A DNA stretch of 48,601 nucleotides. Source: Bacillota bacterium (GTDB lineage Bacteria > Vulcanimicrobiota > JAJTBE01). The stretch is taken from contig JAJTBE010000038.1 in NCBI GenBank assembly GCA_021287065.1, positions 1 through 48,601 of the forward strand, given 5' to 3'. Under the pieces are notes generated by a model. The model did not search any database, had not been told where the DNA came from, and saw nothing but the letters and a program-made list of their open reading frames with translations. Shown one piece after another: positions 33,981 to 42,994 of the stretch (positions within the stretch are counted from its first letter, which is position 1; the number at the start of each line of letters is the position of its first letter). The position numbers and the translations under genes are program-made.

Positions 33981-35339
33981 ATGGCTGAAAAAAACACTCC
34001 TAAAAATGAAAAAACTGAGGAAAAGAAGGAAAAAACCGGCAAAGGCTTATCAGTTCCGCTGATAGTGGTTATCGCCATATTCTCTTTTGCCCTTGGTTTT
34101 TATATTCATTATTTCCACATGGGAGGCAGGGAGCATTATCGTCAGAATTACAGCAACCTTACTCCCAACAGGCAGGATCCTGCAAAGCAGGCAGCGACAA
34201 ACAGTGATGAAGCTCTGAAAACCGTAAAGGAATTCAAAATGCCTCATACAACCATGGTTGTTGCTGCGCTTCTTGATCTTTACAAAAAGAAGAAACAGGA
34301 AGAGACCGGTTCAGAAGTTCTCGCCGAGGGATGGCGTATGGAAGAAGCAGCGGATAAGCCTGAGAGAGGCAGATATTATAATGTTTACCACGACTGGAAA
34401 GTTAAGGGCGAAAAGCTCACTTTTATATGGATCGTTGATCTGAAGGAAAAGACAGTTGAGCCTGCAAGTGATTCTGTTAAGGACCTGATTGCATTTGACG
34501 AAACTCTTCTCAAGTCAATCGGCGGAGGAACTGAAACTGCAGGGACTCCTGAGCCTTCACCCACATCAACGACAGGTTCGTTTGTAGATCCCAAGGGGAA
34601 ACCTATGGATCCTATAAAACTGAAACCTCTGAAAAAGGAAGACCAGTCTATAGATATTCTCCCCCCCGTACCCGCTGAAGTAACATCGGAAAGCCCCAAA
34701 GAGGTTCACTCCGTGTCAAAGAAGCCTCAGCTGGATCCAATTATCCCGGATCAGGGAAATCCGGAATATTCTGCAGAACCTGCATTTGAGCTAAAGGGCG
34801 TAGTTACTTCAGGCGGAGTAAAGAAAGCTCTTATCACCGGCGGTTCAGGCAACAATGAAGTTTCAGTGGGTCAGGATGCAGGCGGCGGATGGAAAGTTTC
34901 ATCCATCAGTTCAGACCGTGTGGTTGTTAAAAAGGGTTCTGCAACACAGACCATAACCCTCAGAGGATCATCAGGATATAAAGCTCCCCAGAGCGGCGGC
35001 GGCGGATATATGCCTCCCCCGACCTCAGGAGGTTCGGGATATTCTGCTCCCGGGGATTCAGGCAACTATCCCAAGGCAGGCGAATACACCGGTTCGGGAA
35101 ATTACCCCAAAGCGGGAAGCGCAAATAACGGAAATTATCCCAAAGCAAATGTAAGCAAACCCGGTGCAGCTCCGAAAGCGGTTGCCGCTCCCAAAAGAAC
35201 CAACGGCGGTCCCCCTGTGATACCGGCTGCGGGTTCGGGAGAAGCGCCTCCCATTCCACCGGCACCTTCGAAGAAGGCTGCAGCTCCGGCAAATAACAAT
35301 ACACCGGACGACAAACCGACAATTATTCCTCTGGATTAA
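33981..35339 (+). CDS. Membrane-anchored protein with PilP/GspC-like domain and NYPKAG repeats
   Basis: This 452-residue protein has a Lys/Glu-rich cytoplasmic N-terminus and one membrane helix (about residues 24-46). A small alpha/beta domain follows, then a segment around 265-325 (ELKGVVTSGG...KKALITGG...VSVGQDAGGGWKVSSI...DRVVVKKG...QTITLR) with the beta pattern of PilP/GspC HR domains from type IV pilus and type II secretion inner-membrane proteins. The rest is Gly/Pro/Ala-rich with three GNYPKA units. No pilus genes are nearby. Spacing from GAGGG to the ATG is long. A terminator follows. The domain resemblance is moderate evidence; the role is inferred. Confidence 0.72.
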   Translation: MAEKNTPKNEKTEEKKEKTGKGLSVPLIVVIAIFSFALGFYIHYFHMGGREHYRQNYSNLTPNRQDPAKQAATNSDEALKTVKEFKMPHTTMVVAALLDLYKKKKQEETGSEVLAEGWRMEEAADKPERGRYYNVYHDWKVKGEKLTFIWIVDLKEKTVEPASDSVKDLIAFDETLLKSIGGGTETAGTPEPSPTSTTGSFVDPKGKPMDPIKLKPLKKEDQSIDILPPVPAEVTSESPKEVHSVSKKPQLDPIIPDQGNPEYSAEPAFELKGVVTSGGVKKALITGGSGNNEVSVGQDAGGGWKVSSISSDRVVVKKGSATQTITLRGSSGYKAPQSGGGGYMPPPTSGGSGYSAPGDSGNYPKAGEYTGSGNYPKAGSANNGNYPKANVSKPGAAPKAVAAPKRTNGGPPVIPAAGSGEAPPIPPAPSKKAAAPANNNTPDDKPTIIPLD

Positions 35340-35355
35340 CGGAATAGATATAAAG

Positions 35356-35390
35356 AAAACTGTCCTGATCGTTTCAGGGCAGTTTTTTTG
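35356..35390 (+). terminator. Rho-independent terminator
   Basis: AAAACTGTCCTGA pairs with TCAGGGCAGTTTT (one G:U) around a short loop and is followed by a T-run. It ends the PilP/GspC-like gene, 16 bp past the stop. Confidence 0.88.
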
Positions 35391-35421
35391 TTTTTGGGGG
35401 AAGTGCAGGTTGAGTATGAGG

Positions 35422-36284
35422 TTGGGGACCGTCAGAGGGAACCACACTTTTTGGAAAAGGCGGGGTTTCATCCGAACCCAATGCCCATGAATTAAGGCAT
35501 AGATTTAACTGATCGCTCACGAGGATTATAACCGTTTGCCAAGCGCCCAGAGAAAACTTTTTGAAAAAAGTTTCCTCCGGACCTCCATCCCAAAACTTTT
35601 GAATTGTGGGACCGACATAGGGGTTGGGGACCGTCAGAGGGAACCACGCTTTTTGGAAAAGGCGGGATTTCCTCCGAACCCAATGCCCATGAATTAAGGC
35701 ATAGATTTAACTGGGCGCTCACGAGGATTATAACCGTTTGCCAAGCGCCCAGAGAAAACTTTTTGAAAAAAGTTTCCTCCGGACCTCCATCCCAAAACTT
35801 TTGAATTGGGGGACCGACCGGGGGGAATGGGGACCGTCAGAGGGAACCACGCTTTTTGGAAAAGGCGGGGTTTCATCCGAACCCAATGTCCATGAATTAA
35901 GGCATGGATTTATCTGATCGCTCACGAGAATTATAACCGCATGCCCAGTTCCCGGAGAAAACTTTTTGAAAAAAGTTTCCTCCGGACCTCCATCCCAAAA
36001 CTTTTGAATTGTGAGACCGACCGGGGGGTTGGGGACCGTCAGAGGGAACCACGCTTTTTTGGAAAAGCGAGGTTACCCTCCGAACCTCCCTCCTTGAAAA
36101 ACAGGAGTATGAGGTTGGAGATTTGAGTGAATTTTACTAATTCAGCGGCATTGGGGGGTGGGGACCGTCAGAGGGAACAACGCTTTTTTGGAAAAGGCAG
36201 GATTTCCTCCGAACTTCCTCCCTTGAAAAACAGGAGTATTGGACTATGGATTTGAGTGAATTTTGCTAATTCAGCGGTATTGCC
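35422..36284 (-). repeat. Tandem array of the dispersed element (E6)
   Basis: A partial unit (35422-35480) is followed by two shortened units starting at 35481 and 35683 (periods 202 and 203 bp), one full unit (35886-36153) and a partial one (36154-36284). All are in minus orientation. The shortened units have lost the segment between the GTCAGAGGG hairpin and the ATTCAG end, so they run from one hairpin straight into the next ATGCCCATGAATTAAGG. The array fills the gap between two convergent genes and ends about 1 bp from the transglutaminase stop. Confidence 0.9.
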
Positions 36285-36285
36285 T

Positions 36286-38592
36286 CTAAGACCCGTGTTT
36301 TTTCTCATGGTTCTTTTTTATACCGTCTTTCAGTCTTTCCCAGGCGGTTTCCACTGTTTTTATGTCGGATTCCTCAGGTTCCCTGAAGCTGTAGTGGGCG
36401 GTTTCGTAGTGGGAAATGATAATGCCGGCGTCGGTTGAGTATTGCTCCGGTATTATTCCGAGGAATTCTCTGGGTGTGAATGACGGTTTTTTCTTCACTC
36501 CCAGTTTATCCAGTTCTGCCACAAGTTTTTTATAGATGATGACTACTATGCTTTCTTTTTCCGGTGAGCTGTAGCCTGTGAACCGGCTTCTGAATTTTCG
36601 CCCGGATTCTTTCATCTGGTCGTACATCCAGCTGAACATACTTTTGTTTCCGGTTTTTCCCGCTTTTTTAGCTTTGAAATAAGCAATGGCAAGGATTATC
36701 AGGAGATAAACAATCAGAACAAGGGGGACTATTGCCAGATAGCCTATGTTTACATCCATGAGTGATGCGATGGGTATTTTATCTTTGATATAGTTGAGAA
36801 AGCTGACGAAAAGCCAGGGTGATTGTTTATCCGATGAATAGACCTGCTCTGAGGACCCGGGGGTGGGGTCCAGGGCGTACCAGCCGTAGCCGGGGATGTA
36901 CATCTCAACCCAGGCGTGGGCATCGTTCATTTTGACGCTGTAGAAGCCTGTGAGGGCGTTGTAGCTGCCCGGAAGGTATCCTGTAACAAGTCTGGCAGGG
37001 ATTCCCTGTGTTCTGAGCATAACGGTCATAGCTGATGCAAAGTGTTCGCAGTACCCCCGTTTCATTTCGAAGAGGAAATAATCCACCTGATCTTTGTGGT
37101 CGGGGAATTGGGGGATATCAAGGTCGTAGGGATATTGCTGAAGATACAGGGAAATATCCATCGCTTTGGTAAGGGGCGAAGCGTCTTTGTGGCCTCTTTC
37201 CGCAAGAATGCTGTCGGTGAGTTCCCTGACTCTTGGGGGCATGTTCGGGGGGAGTTTTGTATAAAAATCCACGGTTTTCCTTACCCTGTCTTTTACATGG
37301 GGTATGGGAAGAACATAGGTATAGAATTCTTTGTTTCCCGATTCGAGATATTTGCGGTGGTTATTTTCAATCTGCCTTACAACTGCAGGGGACATAGGCA
37401 TATAGAGGGAGACGGTGGAGTAGATCATTCCGTTTTCAAGGGGGTATGGTGAGCGGAGGCTGTCATTTTTGTCTTTGTAGATATTGGATGAAGGGAAATA
37501 GAGCAGGTGGGAGCGGTATGCTGCAAAGATAATATTGGGCAGTTCCTCTCTCACATGCACCACCTGTGTGATCTGAACGGTTTTGTTCAGATTCATTGCT
37601 ATATCATAGTCAGGTTCGATTCTGATGGGCGGAAGGGGTCTGTTGATTTCTTCCACATTGTCTTCGCCTTCGCCGGAAATCGACCAGCCGGTTCCGTCGT
37701 ATGTATCAAAAGCAAGTCCCCGAAGGTATGCCCACTGAGCGCTTTTTACCTTCATAACTTCCCTGTTGCTCAGATCGCCTCTGAAATTCAGGTGCAGGTA
37801 AGAATTGAATCCGAAGTATGAGTTATCGTTCCACACCAGTTTTTTGCTTGGTGCGCCTTTTAGTTCCTCGCCGTTGATCTGTCCGGGGTTCATAACTTTG
37901 CCTCTTGTGAGGTCGGGCAGTCTGATTTCCCAGGAGCGGGGAAGGGGCTGAAAGCCGAAGCCTTCGTAACGGGGAAGAAATAGAAAGACCACTGAGGAAA
38001 CAAGAATAATCGAAATCAGCGAAAAGGCTGCTTTTTTGAACAGGAATGGGAGTGTGAGCTGTTTTTTATCCTTAACTTCCTGATTTTTGCGGGAAAGGTT
38101 GTTGTACATCAGGGCTATGGATGCAAAAATCATATACAGAATGAAATAAGGAATAATGCTCATATCGATTGTAAGGGCTGCGGCCACTCCGAGGAGCACG
38201 AGGCCTACGGCTACTGAGTATATGAGGTCCCGTCTTGAGGGCAGATCGAAGCTGTGGAGGGTTTGAAGCCACAGGAGGAGGGTAGCCAGAGGGAGTCTGG
38301 GTTCGTATGGGTTTCCCCTGAGATTTTTAAGAAAATCGAAAAACGAATAGATCATCAGAACTGAAAGGAGGACCTTGAGAGCGTAGTTTTTATCGTTTCG
38401 TTTCAGGTATGAGATGTAGAAGCCGAGGATGGTTCCGGCTATGACAATGGCTGTATAGCTGGGCCATTCAATATGGCTTGCCACTGCTGTTATGCCTGTG
38501 AGAACCGTAAGCAGCACAAATACTCTGAAAGGAATTGAATCCTCTGCAACCTTTTTTCTCTTTCTGAGTTTTTCGATGAATTTCTTAAGCAT
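36286..38592 (-). CDS. TgpA-like transglutaminase domain membrane protein
   Basis: This 768-residue protein has N-terminal membrane helices (about 25-210, DUF3488-like). A large extracytoplasmic region carries a transglutaminase core with an intact triad: C515 in RGYCEHFASAM, H559 in NDAHAWVEMY and D575 in YALDPTPG. Another membrane helix (about 620-640) and a C-terminal cytoplasmic DUF4129-like tail follow. Such proteins are thought to cross-link or cleave cell-surface peptides. GGAG lies 6 nt before the ATG. It follows the DUF58 gene by 13 bp, the usual operon order, but without a MoxR ATPase gene. The repeat array touches its 3' end. Confidence 0.93.
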   Translation of the reverse strand: MLKKFIEKLRKRKKVAEDSIPFRVFVLLTVLTGITAVASHIEWPSYTAIVIAGTILGFYISYLKRNDKNYALKVLLSVLMIYSFFDFLKNLRGNPYEPRLPLATLLLWLQTLHSFDLPSRRDLIYSVAVGLVLLGVAAALTIDMSIIPYFILYMIFASIALMYNNLSRKNQEVKDKKQLTLPFLFKKAAFSLISIILVSSVVFLFLPRYEGFGFQPLPRSWEIRLPDLTRGKVMNPGQINGEELKGAPSKKLVWNDNSYFGFNSYLHLNFRGDLSNREVMKVKSAQWAYLRGLAFDTYDGTGWSISGEGEDNVEEINRPLPPIRIEPDYDIAMNLNKTVQITQVVHVREELPNIIFAAYRSHLLYFPSSNIYKDKNDSLRSPYPLENGMIYSTVSLYMPMSPAVVRQIENNHRKYLESGNKEFYTYVLPIPHVKDRVRKTVDFYTKLPPNMPPRVRELTDSILAERGHKDASPLTKAMDISLYLQQYPYDLDIPQFPDHKDQVDYFLFEMKRGYCEHFASAMTVMLRTQGIPARLVTGYLPGSYNALTGFYSVKMNDAHAWVEMYIPGYGWYALDPTPGSSEQVYSSDKQSPWLFVSFLNYIKDKIPIASLMDVNIGYLAIVPLVLIVYLLIILAIAYFKAKKAGKTGNKSMFSWMYDQMKESGRKFRSRFTGYSSPEKESIVVIIYKKLVAELDKLGVKKKPSFTPREFLGIIPEQYSTDAGIIISHYETAHYSFREPEESDIKTVETAWERLKDGIKKNHEKKHGS

Positions 38593-38605
38593 TTTTTACT
38601 CCGGA

Positions 38606-39901
38606 CTAAACTTTGGCAGTGCCCACCCGTCTTTTGAAAGCCAGAAGCCTGCTGAGGGAAGAACCTTTGCCGTAGATGTGTGCGGAAACTCCCATGCGTG
38701 CAAGCTCAACTATCTGGGCATTGTAAACATCGGTAAGTTCTGAATATTTTTCCTTTTCCTCTTCCGGCGCATAGGATTCCGGATGGAAGAATACCACAGA
38801 CACAAAAGCTTTTTTATCAAGAAGTGCCTGAAGGTGTTTTATATCTTCAAACGGCAATACCCTGAGGATGTAAATATGATCAAGAGGACCGATATATCTT
38901 GAAATATGGGGCATATTGTCTTCAAGTTTTATTTCCGTATCATAATTAAGTTCCGCAAACCTGAACATGCCTTTCTTTTCGCCAAGGTTTTTATCTGCAA
39001 TTACTGATTCACCGCTGCGGACATAGAGATCAAAGGAGTATCTCTTTTTCTTTGCGGATTTCAGAAGAGTTGCCGCAGCTCTGAACATATCCTCCCCTGC
39101 GGTATCCCTGCCTGAGCCTACTGATGCGCATTCATTTGCATCAAAAATAAGGGAAAGGGAATGAGTGGCTATTTCCTTGAATTCCTTAACCATAAATTTG
39201 CCGAGCTTAGCTGTGCTGGGCCAGTGGATAAACCGGATTTCCTGCCCCGGCTCGTATTCCCTGATTCCAAGAAAATCGTGGCTTTTGCCCGTTGTCATAT
39301 AGGTTTTGTCATCTCTTGCAAAATACGGCGAGATATTATCCAGAATGAAATTGTCGAGCCGGTAAGACATGGGGAAAACTACGATTCTGTCATTTTCTGC
39401 AACCACATTTCTTGTGAAGCTGAAGAATCCCATAAGACCAGCCGATTCAACCTTCACTTTCTGAAAGCGGTGGACGCCCCGATGATAACATCTGACCTTA
39501 TATGTTACTTCTGTCTTATTCATGCCGGCAATATAATCAATCAGGATTTTTTCGTCTTTCTGCTCAGGAAACAAAGCTGGAAAAGTATCCTGAATCAATA
39601 TCATATATTTTGGTTTTTTGCTGTCATTATAAATAGTAAGGTGGACCGTTATCTCGTCATCCTCTGCACAGGTCTCAGGGAAACGCCTCACAATCCTCAA
39701 TCTGCTCACACTTGAAAGACTCTGGGCAAGAGATAAACCCAATACGCCAAAAATCATAGCTACCACGAAGAACATCCAGCCTGACTGAATATTTGTGGCA
39801 ACAAAGAAAAGAAACACGCCGAGCAGAATTAAACCTATCTCAGCTCTGATACTGACAATAAAGAGAAAGATATCCCTTATCTTTTTAAATATATTCTTCA
39901 T
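38606..39901 (-). CDS. DUF58 domain protein
   Basis: This 431-residue protein has two N-terminal membrane helices (about 21-35 and 41-57), a beta-rich domain and the DUF58 signature GIREYEPGQEIRFIHWPST (212-230). A vWA-like region (SLIFDAN...) follows. DUF58 proteins normally work with a MoxR AAA+ ATPase and a transglutaminase-like protein in envelope processes. Here the transglutaminase follows by 13 bp but the MoxR gene is missing; a dispersed element begins about 20 bp upstream of the start. No strong ribosome binding site precedes the ATG. Confidence 0.92.
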   Translation of the reverse strand: MKNIFKKIRDIFLFIVSIRAEIGLILLGVFLFFVATNIQSGWMFFVVAMIFGVLGLSLAQSLSSVSRLRIVRRFPETCAEDDEITVHLTIYNDSKKPKYMILIQDTFPALFPEQKDEKILIDYIAGMNKTEVTYKVRCYHRGVHRFQKVKVESAGLMGFFSFTRNVVAENDRIVVFPMSYRLDNFILDNISPYFARDDKTYMTTGKSHDFLGIREYEPGQEIRFIHWPSTAKLGKFMVKEFKEIATHSLSLIFDANECASVGSGRDTAGEDMFRAAATLLKSAKKKRYSFDLYVRSGESVIADKNLGEKKGMFRFAELNYDTEIKLEDNMPHISRYIGPLDHIYILRVLPFEDIKHLQALLDKKAFVSVVFFHPESYAPEEEKEKYSELTDVYNAQIVELARMGVSAHIYGKGSSLSRLLAFKRRVGTAKV

Positions 39902-39920
39902 ATTCTTATGCCATTTGGGT

Positions 39921-40198
39921 CAATGCCATTGAATCAGTAAAATTCACTCAAATTCCCGGTCCAATACTCCTGTTTTTCAAGGAGGGAGGTTCGGAGGGCA
40001 ACCTCGCTTTTTTAAAAAAGCGTGGTTCCCTCTGAGGGTCTCTAAACCCCACGGTCCCCGGTCGGTCCCCAATTCCAAAAGTTTTGGGATGGAGGTCCGG
40101 AGGAAACTTTTTTCAAAAAGTTTTCTCTGGGAACTGGGCAAACGGTTACAATACTTGTTATCGATCAGATAAATCCATTCCTTAATTCATGGGCATTG
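39921..40198 (+). repeat. Dispersed intergenic element, complete copy (E7)
   Basis: It is bounded by CAATGCCATTGAATCA and CTTAATTCATGGGCATTG. Both hairpins and the AAGGAGGG motif are present. It faces E8 (40620-40918) in inverted orientation across a 421-bp segment. Confidence 0.9.
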
Positions 40199-40619
40199 GG
40201 ACCGGGGGATCATCCGGAGATTATGTAAAAATACTCTTACCACAACTCTGAATCTGTTTAAACCTCTGATTTGTTTGTTTTACATCAAATCCGAAGCCCC
40301 TGGAACCAACACCGGGTTTTAACCCGGTGACAGTCAAAACCCTATAACCACGGTCTTTAAACCATTTTAACGGTTTCTCTTTTACAGAATTTTACTTCAA
40401 AACCGAAACCATTAATTATACCGGATTTAGTCCAATGACCCTGTGGATTTGCAGTTGTTATATGCTGGAAGGTTCGCAGTAATTTTCATTACTGTATATC
40501 AGGTTTGTCGTTAACAGTCTTTCGGGGAACCGGTGTTACAGGTGCCTTTTTTTAGTTCGTATCGGGCTGGATTATTTCTTTAATTAATACTATTTTTACA
40601 TTACAGGTTCCCCTGAGGT
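40199..40619. other. 421-bp unique segment between inverted elements
   Basis: It has no credible reading frame and no match elsewhere in the window that I can see. It holds the 20-bp palindrome at 40310-40329 and is AT-rich. It could be an ordinary promoter region, a remnant of a lost gene (for example moxR), or the payload of an element pair. Confidence 0.4.
40310..40329. promoter_or_regulatory. Perfect 20-bp palindrome
   Basis: CACCGGGTTTTAACCCGGTG is a perfect 9-bp inverted repeat around TT. It is GC-rich within AT-rich DNA. It may be an operator or a small hairpin; there is no T-run to make it a terminator. Confidence 0.5.
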
Positions 40620-40918
40620 CAATGCCCATGAATTAAGGCATGGATTTATATAATCGCTCACGAGGCTTGTGTCGGTTTGCCCAGCTCCCAGAGAAAACTT
40701 TTTGAAAAAAGTTTCCTCGCGCCCACCCTGCGGGCAGGCACCCGCCATCCCAAAACTTTTGGAATTAGGGACCGACCAGGGACCGTGGGGGTTTGGAGAC
40801 CGTCAGAGGGAACCACGCTTTTTTGAAAAAGCGAGGTTACCCTCCGAACCTCCCTCCTTGAAAAACAGGAGTATTGAGCTTAAGAATCGGAGTAAATTTT
40901 GCTAATTCAGTGGCATTG
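40620..40918 (-). repeat. Dispersed intergenic element with GC-rich variant (E8)
   Basis: Minus orientation, bounded by CAATGCCCATGAATTA and AATTCAGTGGCATTG. At about 40718-40746 it carries the same GC-rich replacement block seen in E4, so the two copies form a subfamily. Confidence 0.9.
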
Positions 40919-41123
40919 CCCCGGCGGTTATTCGTTTTTTGAAGCTGAAGTTTTTTCAGTGCCTCATTTTTCAAAAACCACCTCTTATAATATTTACATG
41001 ATCAGGGAGAAATCCCTCCATTATTCAGTAATACAATTATGAAACAATGATATCGGAAGGATAAGCAGGCATGCAAAAGAAATAAAAGTCCATACCCGTT
41101 TTTCTATTATAATTGAGGTGAAA

Positions 41124-42980
41124 ATGCGTAAATCTATTCCGGTTTTTATGATACTTCTTTTAAGTCTTTTTCTTGCACCGCAGTTCATAGCCGCTGCGGA
41201 AACTGACGGAGACGACAAGCCTGTTAAAACAAAAATTGTTGAAAAAGACAATATGATCATGGCTGAGTTCTGGATTAAAGGAAAGCTTCTCGGCAGAATT
41301 CCCCAGGGGAAGAGTCAGGAAGCTTTTGACGCAAGGGTTCAGAACTGGTCGAAGAGGCTTAATGATATTTTTTCCGGCAAAACCCAAATCAAAGACATTC
41401 GCTCCGGTATTTCGGGCAGCAACGGAATCGTTTTCAGAGGGCGCGAGCAGATGCTTATTATTGACCCCGAATCTGCAAAGCTTATGAAAACAACACCCGG
41501 CAAAATGGCGGAAATCTGGGCTACGGGAATCAGATTCGCCCTCAGGGTTCCTCCAGGATTTGCCCTGAAGGATAAGAATATCATTATTCCTCTCAATGAA
41601 TCCGTTACTATAGGTTTTACAGGGAGTTTTGAGGGAGAATTCAGTTTTTCCGGTTATGATCCCAATCTGATTTCAATATCATCTTCCAAACAGAAAAACA
41701 TTATTGTTGTCCGGGGAGTCAACTGTGGCAAGGGGCTTTTTAAAGTAAAAGCTGCCGACAGGGAGGACAGTGTTTATTTCAAAGTTCAGGAAAAAGCCGG
41801 TAATGCGCCGGACAGTATAAAACTGGAGGTTTCGGGCAAGCCTGCCGACGCTGATTTTATTAAGCAGGCTCTTCATTCGATAATATATATGCTCAGCAAT
41901 GCAAAATCAGGGGCATGGACTAATATCGGGGAGCCTCTGAATAAGGGAAAATTCAAGAATCTCAGCGCCGGTGAGTTCCAGAGTCTGATTCTGCCGGTGA
42001 AGGTGGATGGCGAAGATTATCTTATGTCTGCTGCCAATGCGAAGGTATTTATTCAGAATATCGGTTTTAAGTGGGAGAAGCCTACGGTGCTGATGGTTTC
42101 AAATAAGCCTGAGATTATAAGGCAGGACGGCGAGCTTTTTTCGGGCAGATTCAGTTTAAAAACGCCGGTTCGTTATTTTTATCATCATATGAATGCCAAT
42201 GAGCAGCCCTGGAGAAATCTGTATATTTCCATCGAGAATACAGGGAATATTCCGGCACGGGTGTTTGTATCACCTGTTGGAGCGGGACCTTCGAGCGATG
42301 AGCTTTTTGTGGGGCATCAGGCTGCAATGTCCTATTTTGACAACGAAAGAGAAGAAAAGGGATATTTTGTGACGCTGAAGCCCGGGGCAAGGTTTCTCCT
42401 TGAAAGAAGGCTTGTGAAGAACAAGCAGACTGTATCGGGGCTTGGTTATCTGTATATGACAGCGGGATCCGAGCTGAAGCTTAGTGTTTATTCGTCGGTT
42501 ATTCCCGGAAAATCTCCGCAGGCAGGAGCTGAGCCGACTCCGGAAAAACCCTGGGTGAAGACATCGAGAGGAGTATTCCCGGCGGTGATACCATTGGAGC
42601 CCACTCACGAAATCGGAGGAAAGTATACTTTTATATATGTGGGGGGAGAGCCTTATTCGCAGGATGTGAATACGGGGGATCCCAATTATGGTAATTACGG
42701 CGCTATTTATGATATAAATCTGACTATTGAGAATAAACTGAATGAGGATCGGGATGCATGGATATACTATGTGCCCGGCGGCGGGGTTTCAAGAGGGATT
42801 TTTGACATTGACGGCAAAATAGTGGAAACACCTCTTGCGAATCCGGCTCAGAAAGTTCTTCTTAAAAAGCTTACTGTCCGCACAGGCGGTTCTGAAAAGG
42901 TAAGACTTCAGACAATGCCTCAGGGCGGAGCTTTCTATCCGGTGAAAATAGTTGTTGAATCAGAATATGTAAAGAAATAA
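41124..42980 (+). CDS. Secreted beta-rich hypothetical protein
   Basis: I do not recognise this 618-residue protein. The signal peptide is MRKSIPVFMILLLSLFLAPQ and the following residues to about FIAAA. A helical region follows, then a likely Ig-like beta domain (about 155-230: NESVTIGFTG, SVYFKVQEKAG). The C-terminal half is beta-rich and ends in a domain with DINLTIENKLNEDRDAW and GSEKVRLQTMP. It has only one obvious cysteine outside the signal region. The ATG at 41124 is preferred to a GTG at 41118 because GAGG then sits 5 nt upstream. It heads a run of closely spaced plus-strand genes with the next secreted protein and a SPASM maturase. Confidence 0.72.
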   Translation: MRKSIPVFMILLLSLFLAPQFIAAAETDGDDKPVKTKIVEKDNMIMAEFWIKGKLLGRIPQGKSQEAFDARVQNWSKRLNDIFSGKTQIKDIRSGISGSNGIVFRGREQMLIIDPESAKLMKTTPGKMAEIWATGIRFALRVPPGFALKDKNIIIPLNESVTIGFTGSFEGEFSFSGYDPNLISISSSKQKNIIVVRGVNCGKGLFKVKAADREDSVYFKVQEKAGNAPDSIKLEVSGKPADADFIKQALHSIIYMLSNAKSGAWTNIGEPLNKGKFKNLSAGEFQSLILPVKVDGEDYLMSAANAKVFIQNIGFKWEKPTVLMVSNKPEIIRQDGELFSGRFSLKTPVRYFYHHMNANEQPWRNLYISIENTGNIPARVFVSPVGAGPSSDELFVGHQAAMSYFDNEREEKGYFVTLKPGARFLLERRLVKNKQTVSGLGYLYMTAGSELKLSVYSSVIPGKSPQAGAEPTPEKPWVKTSRGVFPAVIPLEPTHEIGGKYTFIYVGGEPYSQDVNTGDPNYGNYGAIYDINLTIENKLNEDRDAWIYYVPGGGVSRGIFDIDGKIVETPLANPAQKVLLKKLTVRTGGSEKVRLQTMPQGGAFYPVKIVVESEYVKK

Positions 42981-42994
42981 GAGGAGGTTTTTAG

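Noticed and set aside
35422-36284. CRISPR-like array
   Set aside because: The period of about 202 bp, the lack of short identical repeats with unique spacers and the absence of cas genes rule it out; it is a tandem array of the dispersed element.
40669-40905. 78-codon frame inside element E8
   Set aside because: The frame exists only because the element is GC- and purine-rich; it is not kept open in the other copies.
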